Of a stretch of DNA of 64,000 nucleotides, positions 61,288-64,000 are shown one piece after another. Made by a program: the position numbers and the translations under genes. The first letter of the stretch is position 1. Every line of letters begins with the position of its first letter. The notes beneath the pieces are model-generated. The model did no database searches, was not told the DNA's origin, and saw nothing but the letters and a program-made list of their open reading frames with translations. This DNA comes from Agrococcus sp. Lineage in GTDB: Bacteria > Actinomycetota > Actinomycetes > Actinomycetales > Microbacteriaceae. The DNA lies in NCBI GenBank assembly GCA_031179215.1, contig JAPSIA010000002.1, forward strand, positions 1 to 64,000, in the 5' to 3' direction.

Positions 61288-63082
61288 CCACGCCACCATC
61301 GACCTCGAGGCGCTGCGAGCGAAGTACGCACAGGAGCGGGCTCGACGACTGCGACCCGACGGCCTGCGGCAGTACCGCGGCGCGCGCGGCGAGTTCGGCT
61401 ACTACGCGAAGGACCCGTACACCGAGCAGAGGGCTCGCCCGACCCAGCATGACCACGTCGAGGTGCTCGTGGTCGGCGCCGGCTTCGGAGGCTTGCTGCT
61501 GGCAGCCCGCCTGCGCGAATCAGGTGTCGAGTCCGTCAGGCTCATCGACGAGGCCGGTGACGTCGGCGGCACCTGGTACTGGAACCGCTACCCCGGCATC
61601 CACTGCGACATCGAGTCCTACGTGTACATGCCGCTCCTCGAGGAGCTCGAGGTGATGCCCTCGAAGCGCTACGCGCCGGGCGAGGAGATCCGGCAGCACG
61701 CGGTCCGCATCGCTGAGCGCTACGACCTGTACCGCGACGCGCTCTTCCACACGCGCGCCACGTCCCTCGATTGGGACGACGATCGATGGGTCGTGCAGAC
61801 CGACCGCGGTGACCGCTTCACCGCGCAGCACGTCGCCGTCTCGTCCGGCACCCTCACGCAGCCGAAGCTGCCGGCGATCGACGGCATCGCCGACTTCCGC
61901 GGGCACACCTTCCACACGAGCCGATGGGACTACGCGTACACGGGAGGCACCGCCGACGGCGGCCTCGTCGGGCTCGCCGACAAGCGCGTCGGCGTGGTGG
62001 GCACCGGAGCCACCGGGTTGCAGATCATCCCGCACCTCGCGCGCGACGCGCAGCACCTCACCGTGTTCCAGCGCACGCCCTCGACCGTCGACGTCCGGGA
62101 CAACCGAGATACCGATCCCGAGTGGTTCGCGTCGCTCCCCCCGGGGTGGCAACGCGAGCGCATGGACAACTTCCTGTCGGTGCTCGCCGGCGAACCGGTC
62201 GATCGCGACCTCGTGGACGACTCCTGGACGAAGACCGCGCGCCTGCAGCGGCAGATCGTCTCGGGAGCCGTCGACGACTCGATCGACCCTGCCGAGCGCG
62301 AGCTGCGCGACGAGCTGGCCGACGCCCGGGTCATGGAGCGCCTGCGCCGTCGAGTCCAGGACGTGGTGCCGGATCCCGCGACCGCAGCGGCGCTGCAGCC
62401 CTGGTACCGCTACATGTGCAAGCGTCCCGGCTTCAGCGACGAGTACCTGCAGGCCTTCGCTCGCGACGACGTGCGGCTCGTCGACACCGCCGACACCGGC
62501 GGCATCACGGGCATGACCGAGCGCGGTGTGCTGGTCGGGGACCGGGAGTACGAGGTCGACTGCCTCATCTTCGCCACCGGCTTCGAGGTCGGCATCTCGG
62601 GCGTGATGTCGGGCTCGCTCCCGGTCACGGGTCGCAGCGGCGCGACCCTGCTCGAGCACTGGGCGCGCGGCCCGCGCACGCTCCATGGGTTCTGGAGCCA
62701 CGGCTTCCCGAACCTGCATCACCTCGCTGCCATGCAGAACGCCAACTCGGTCAACTTCGTGCACGTGCTCCAGGAGCAGGCCGAGCACATCGCCGAGGTC
62801 ATCGCGCACGCGAGGAGGCGCGGCGCGGTCGTCGAGCCGACGAGCGAGGCGGAGGATGCGTGGGGGCGGACGGTGCGCGAGACCGCGATCGACAACCGCT
62901 CGTTCCAGCGCGCCTGCACGCCGGGCTACTACAACGGCGAGGGGACCAGGGAGATCGCCGGCATCACCTACAGCCCGGGTCCCGTGGCGTTCCACCGCCT
63001 CCTCGCCGAGTGGCGCGAGCGGCAGATGGACGAGGTGCTCGTCGGCGGCGCCATCCCGAGCCTCTCGGGCGCGGGGCGCTGA
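61274..63082 (+). CDS. Baeyer-Villiger flavin monooxygenase
   Basis: 602 aa type I BVMO. First Rossmann motif VVGAGFGGLLLAARL (FAD), the BVMO fingerprint FRGHTFHTSRWD (FxGxxxHxxxW[P/D], about residue 207) and the second Rossmann motif VVGTGATGLQIIPHLA (NADPH). The N-terminal extension and GGTWYWNRYPGIHCDIESY place it with the phenylacetone/cyclohexanone/steroid monooxygenase type. It inserts oxygen into ketones to form esters or lactones, using NADPH. Catalytic Arg in the usual position was not checked against a structure. Controlled by the divergent TetR. Confidence 0.93.
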   Translation: MTHDDHATIDLEALRAKYAQERARRLRPDGLRQYRGARGEFGYYAKDPYTEQRARPTQHDHVEVLVVGAGFGGLLLAARLRESGVESVRLIDEAGDVGGTWYWNRYPGIHCDIESYVYMPLLEELEVMPSKRYAPGEEIRQHAVRIAERYDLYRDALFHTRATSLDWDDDRWVVQTDRGDRFTAQHVAVSSGTLTQPKLPAIDGIADFRGHTFHTSRWDYAYTGGTADGGLVGLADKRVGVVGTGATGLQIIPHLARDAQHLTVFQRTPSTVDVRDNRDTDPEWFASLPPGWQRERMDNFLSVLAGEPVDRDLVDDSWTKTARLQRQIVSGAVDDSIDPAERELRDELADARVMERLRRRVQDVVPDPATAAALQPWYRYMCKRPGFSDEYLQAFARDDVRLVDTADTGGITGMTERGVLVGDREYEVDCLIFATGFEVGISGVMSGSLPVTGRSGATLLEHWARGPRTLHGFWSHGFPNLHHLAAMQNANSVNFVHVLQEQAEHIAEVIAHARRRGAVVEPTSEAEDAWGRTVRETAIDNRSFQRACTPGYYNGEGTREIAGITYSPGPVAFHRLLAEWRERQMDEVLVGGAIPSLSGAGR

Positions 63083-63097
63083 TCCTGACGCGGATGC

Positions 63098-63137
63098 GCG
63101 TTGCGCGAGTGCGGCTCGAGTCGAACGAGCGCAACGC
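63098..63137. terminator. Terminator between monooxygenase and gluconokinase
   Basis: 9-bp perfect stem GCGTTGCGC / GCGCAACGC with a 22-nt loop, 15 bp after the monooxygenase stop, in the interval shared with the convergent gluconokinase gene. Confidence 0.55.
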
Positions 63138-63169
63138 GGGCGACGGTGCGCGCGCTCGTCGGCGTGCTG

Positions 63170-63742
63170 TCATGCTCCGTGCTGGAGCTCCGATCGCCGG
63201 CAGCGAGCGACCACGTGTGCGGCGACGTCGCCGGCGGGCTCGGTGAGCACGACCCGGAAGCCGGGCTCGTCAGCACCGAGCGGCTCGAGCGCCTGCAGCT
63301 GAGAATCGAGGAGCGACGGTGGCATGAAGTGCCCCTTCCGATCGCGCATCCGCTGCTCGAGCGTTCGGCGGTCGCCGTCCAGGTGCACGAACAGGAGGGG
63401 GACGCCTGCCGCGCCCGCGATGCGCTCGCGGTACGCCCGCTTCAAGGCGGAGCAGGCGACGACGCTGCCGACGCCGCCGCGGCTCTCGGCGGCCAGCAAT
63501 CCCCCGAGGCTCTCGAGCCACCGCCAGCGGTCGTCGTCCGTCAGCGGCACGCCCGCCTTCATCTTCGCCACGTTCCGGGGCGGGTGCAGGTCGTCCGCGT
63601 CGTGGAACGGGACACCCAGCAGCGCGGCGACGAGGATCCCGACCGTCGTCTTGCCGCTTCCGGAGACCCCCATGAGGACGATGCTCGGACGAGGCGGGAC
63701 GCCGTCGGCAGCGTCGATCCCCGAGCGGTGGGGGCCGATCAC
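63170..63742 (-). CDS. Gluconokinase
   Basis: 190-aa P-loop kinase of the GntK/IdnK family. Walker A LMGVSGSGKTTVG, gluconate-site FHDADDLHPPRNVAKMKAG with PLTDDDRWRWLE, CSALKRAYRERI and the lid RKGHFMPPSLLDSQLQALEP are all present. It makes 6-phosphogluconate. GTG 63742 overlaps the stop of the upstream SDR (GTGA), better than the ORF-track start 63754. Coupling suggests that the SDR acts on a gluconate-related sugar acid. Confidence 0.92.
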   Translation of the reverse strand: MIGPHRSGIDAADGVPPRPSIVLMGVSGSGKTTVGILVAALLGVPFHDADDLHPPRNVAKMKAGVPLTDDDRWRWLESLGGLLAAESRGGVGSVVACSALKRAYRERIAGAAGVPLLFVHLDGDRRTLEQRMRDRKGHFMPPSLLDSQLQALEPLGADEPGFRVVLTEPAGDVAAHVVARCRRSELQHGA

Positions 63743-64000
63743 TGCACGGACCACCCGCCGTCGCTCGCGAGCACGGCACCGTTGATGTTGACCGCGTCGT
63801 CCGAGAGGAGGAACGTGATCGACGCCGCCAGCGCCTCGGCCGTCGCGACCGTCGGGATCTGCGCTTGGAACGGCCCGAGCCGCTGCTTGCCCGCCGCCGA
63901 GACGTTCGGCGGGAACGGGATGCCCGTGGCGACGCCTCCTGGCGCCACCGCGTTGACGCGGATGCCGGCCGGGCCGTACATGAAGGCAGCGGACTTCGTG
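63739..64000 (-). CDS. SDR family oxidoreductase (5' part beyond window)
   Basis: Only the C-terminal 86 residues are inside. They read KSAAFMYGPAGIRVNAVAPG, then ALAASITFLLSDDAVNING and VLASDGGWSVQ, a classical SDR end. Its closest relative in the window is the SDR at 55304 (same APVP/ASITFLLSDD pattern). Upstream of and coupled to gluconokinase; a gluconate or idonate dehydrogenase-like role is possible but unproven. The N-terminus, and whether it has the extra domain, cannot be seen. Confidence 0.88.
   Translation of the reverse strand, partial: TKSAAFMYGPAGIRVNAVAPGGVATGIPFPPNVSAAGKQRLGPFQAQIPTVATAEALAASITFLLSDDAVNINGAVLASDGGWSVQ

Noticed and set aside
61156-61299. Longer TetR N-terminus (ORF-track start 61299)
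   Set aside because: It would cover the operator and the monooxygenase start, and the added residues do not resemble a TetR head.

Overview
The window is GC-rich throughout (roughly 70% or more by eye), with dense genes, many GTG starts and stop/start overlaps. Gene content points to an actinomycete, most likely family Microbacteriaceae and perhaps the Agrococcus neighbourhood: menaquinone-only quinone synthesis, a System II cytochrome c maturation operon, bS22, a short archaeal-type AspRS, a MetPS methionine/alanine importer and a receiver-less winged-helix protein. The family is an inference from content; no taxonomic marker was compared.

Left part (1-13.9 kb): a partial LysR regulator divergent from an EamA transporter, a TIGR01777 epimerase, an acetate-symporter operon (actP plus DUF485), the MetP/MetS importer, a GH13 alpha-glucosidase, an M23 peptidase with a long structured leader, an inositol monophosphatase, tRNA-Tyr, a striking 20-bp-phased repeat array, YajQ, cardiolipin synthase and a TauE exporter.

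Middle (13.9-36.7 kb): a menaquinone/respiration region. A ferredoxin-NADP reductase, a polyprenyl diphosphate synthase, menG, menF, menD, menA, menE, menB and menC are interleaved with PPK2, an AI-2E family exporter and small membrane proteins, then followed by the ccsB-resB-ccdA-tlpA-phosphatase operon. Together these make menaquinone and mature c-type cytochromes for the same respiratory chain. menH and a DHNA-CoA thioesterase are not seen. Two adjacent paralogous membrane-anchored proteins of unknown function sit inside the cluster.

Housekeeping stretch (36.7-53.9 kb): AspRS, a glutaredoxin-like protein, bS22, an ArsR regulator, TrkH/TrkA potassium uptake, a YchJ protein, ProC, a CDF metal exporter, TadA, Upp, a winged-helix regulator preceded by a leaderless Met-rich micropeptide, an alpha/beta hydrolase, asparaginase, an MGMT-ECF sigma-MGMT operon, a histidine phosphatase, a FAD-linked oxidase, FKBP and OsmC.

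Right part (53.9-64 kb) looks accessory. It holds a self-contained 34-aa peptide gene with a duplicated GDDDIIM motif, direct repeats next to an SDR remnant, a lipoprotein, an SDR with an extra N-terminal domain, a NarL-type two-component system divergent from a coupled pair of unknown membrane genes, a TetR regulator divergent from a Baeyer-Villiger monooxygenase, gluconokinase and a truncated SDR at the edge. The peptide unit at 54.0 kb, the repeat array at 10.7-11.1 kb and the leaderless micropeptide at 46.1 kb are the best candidates for something undescribed.
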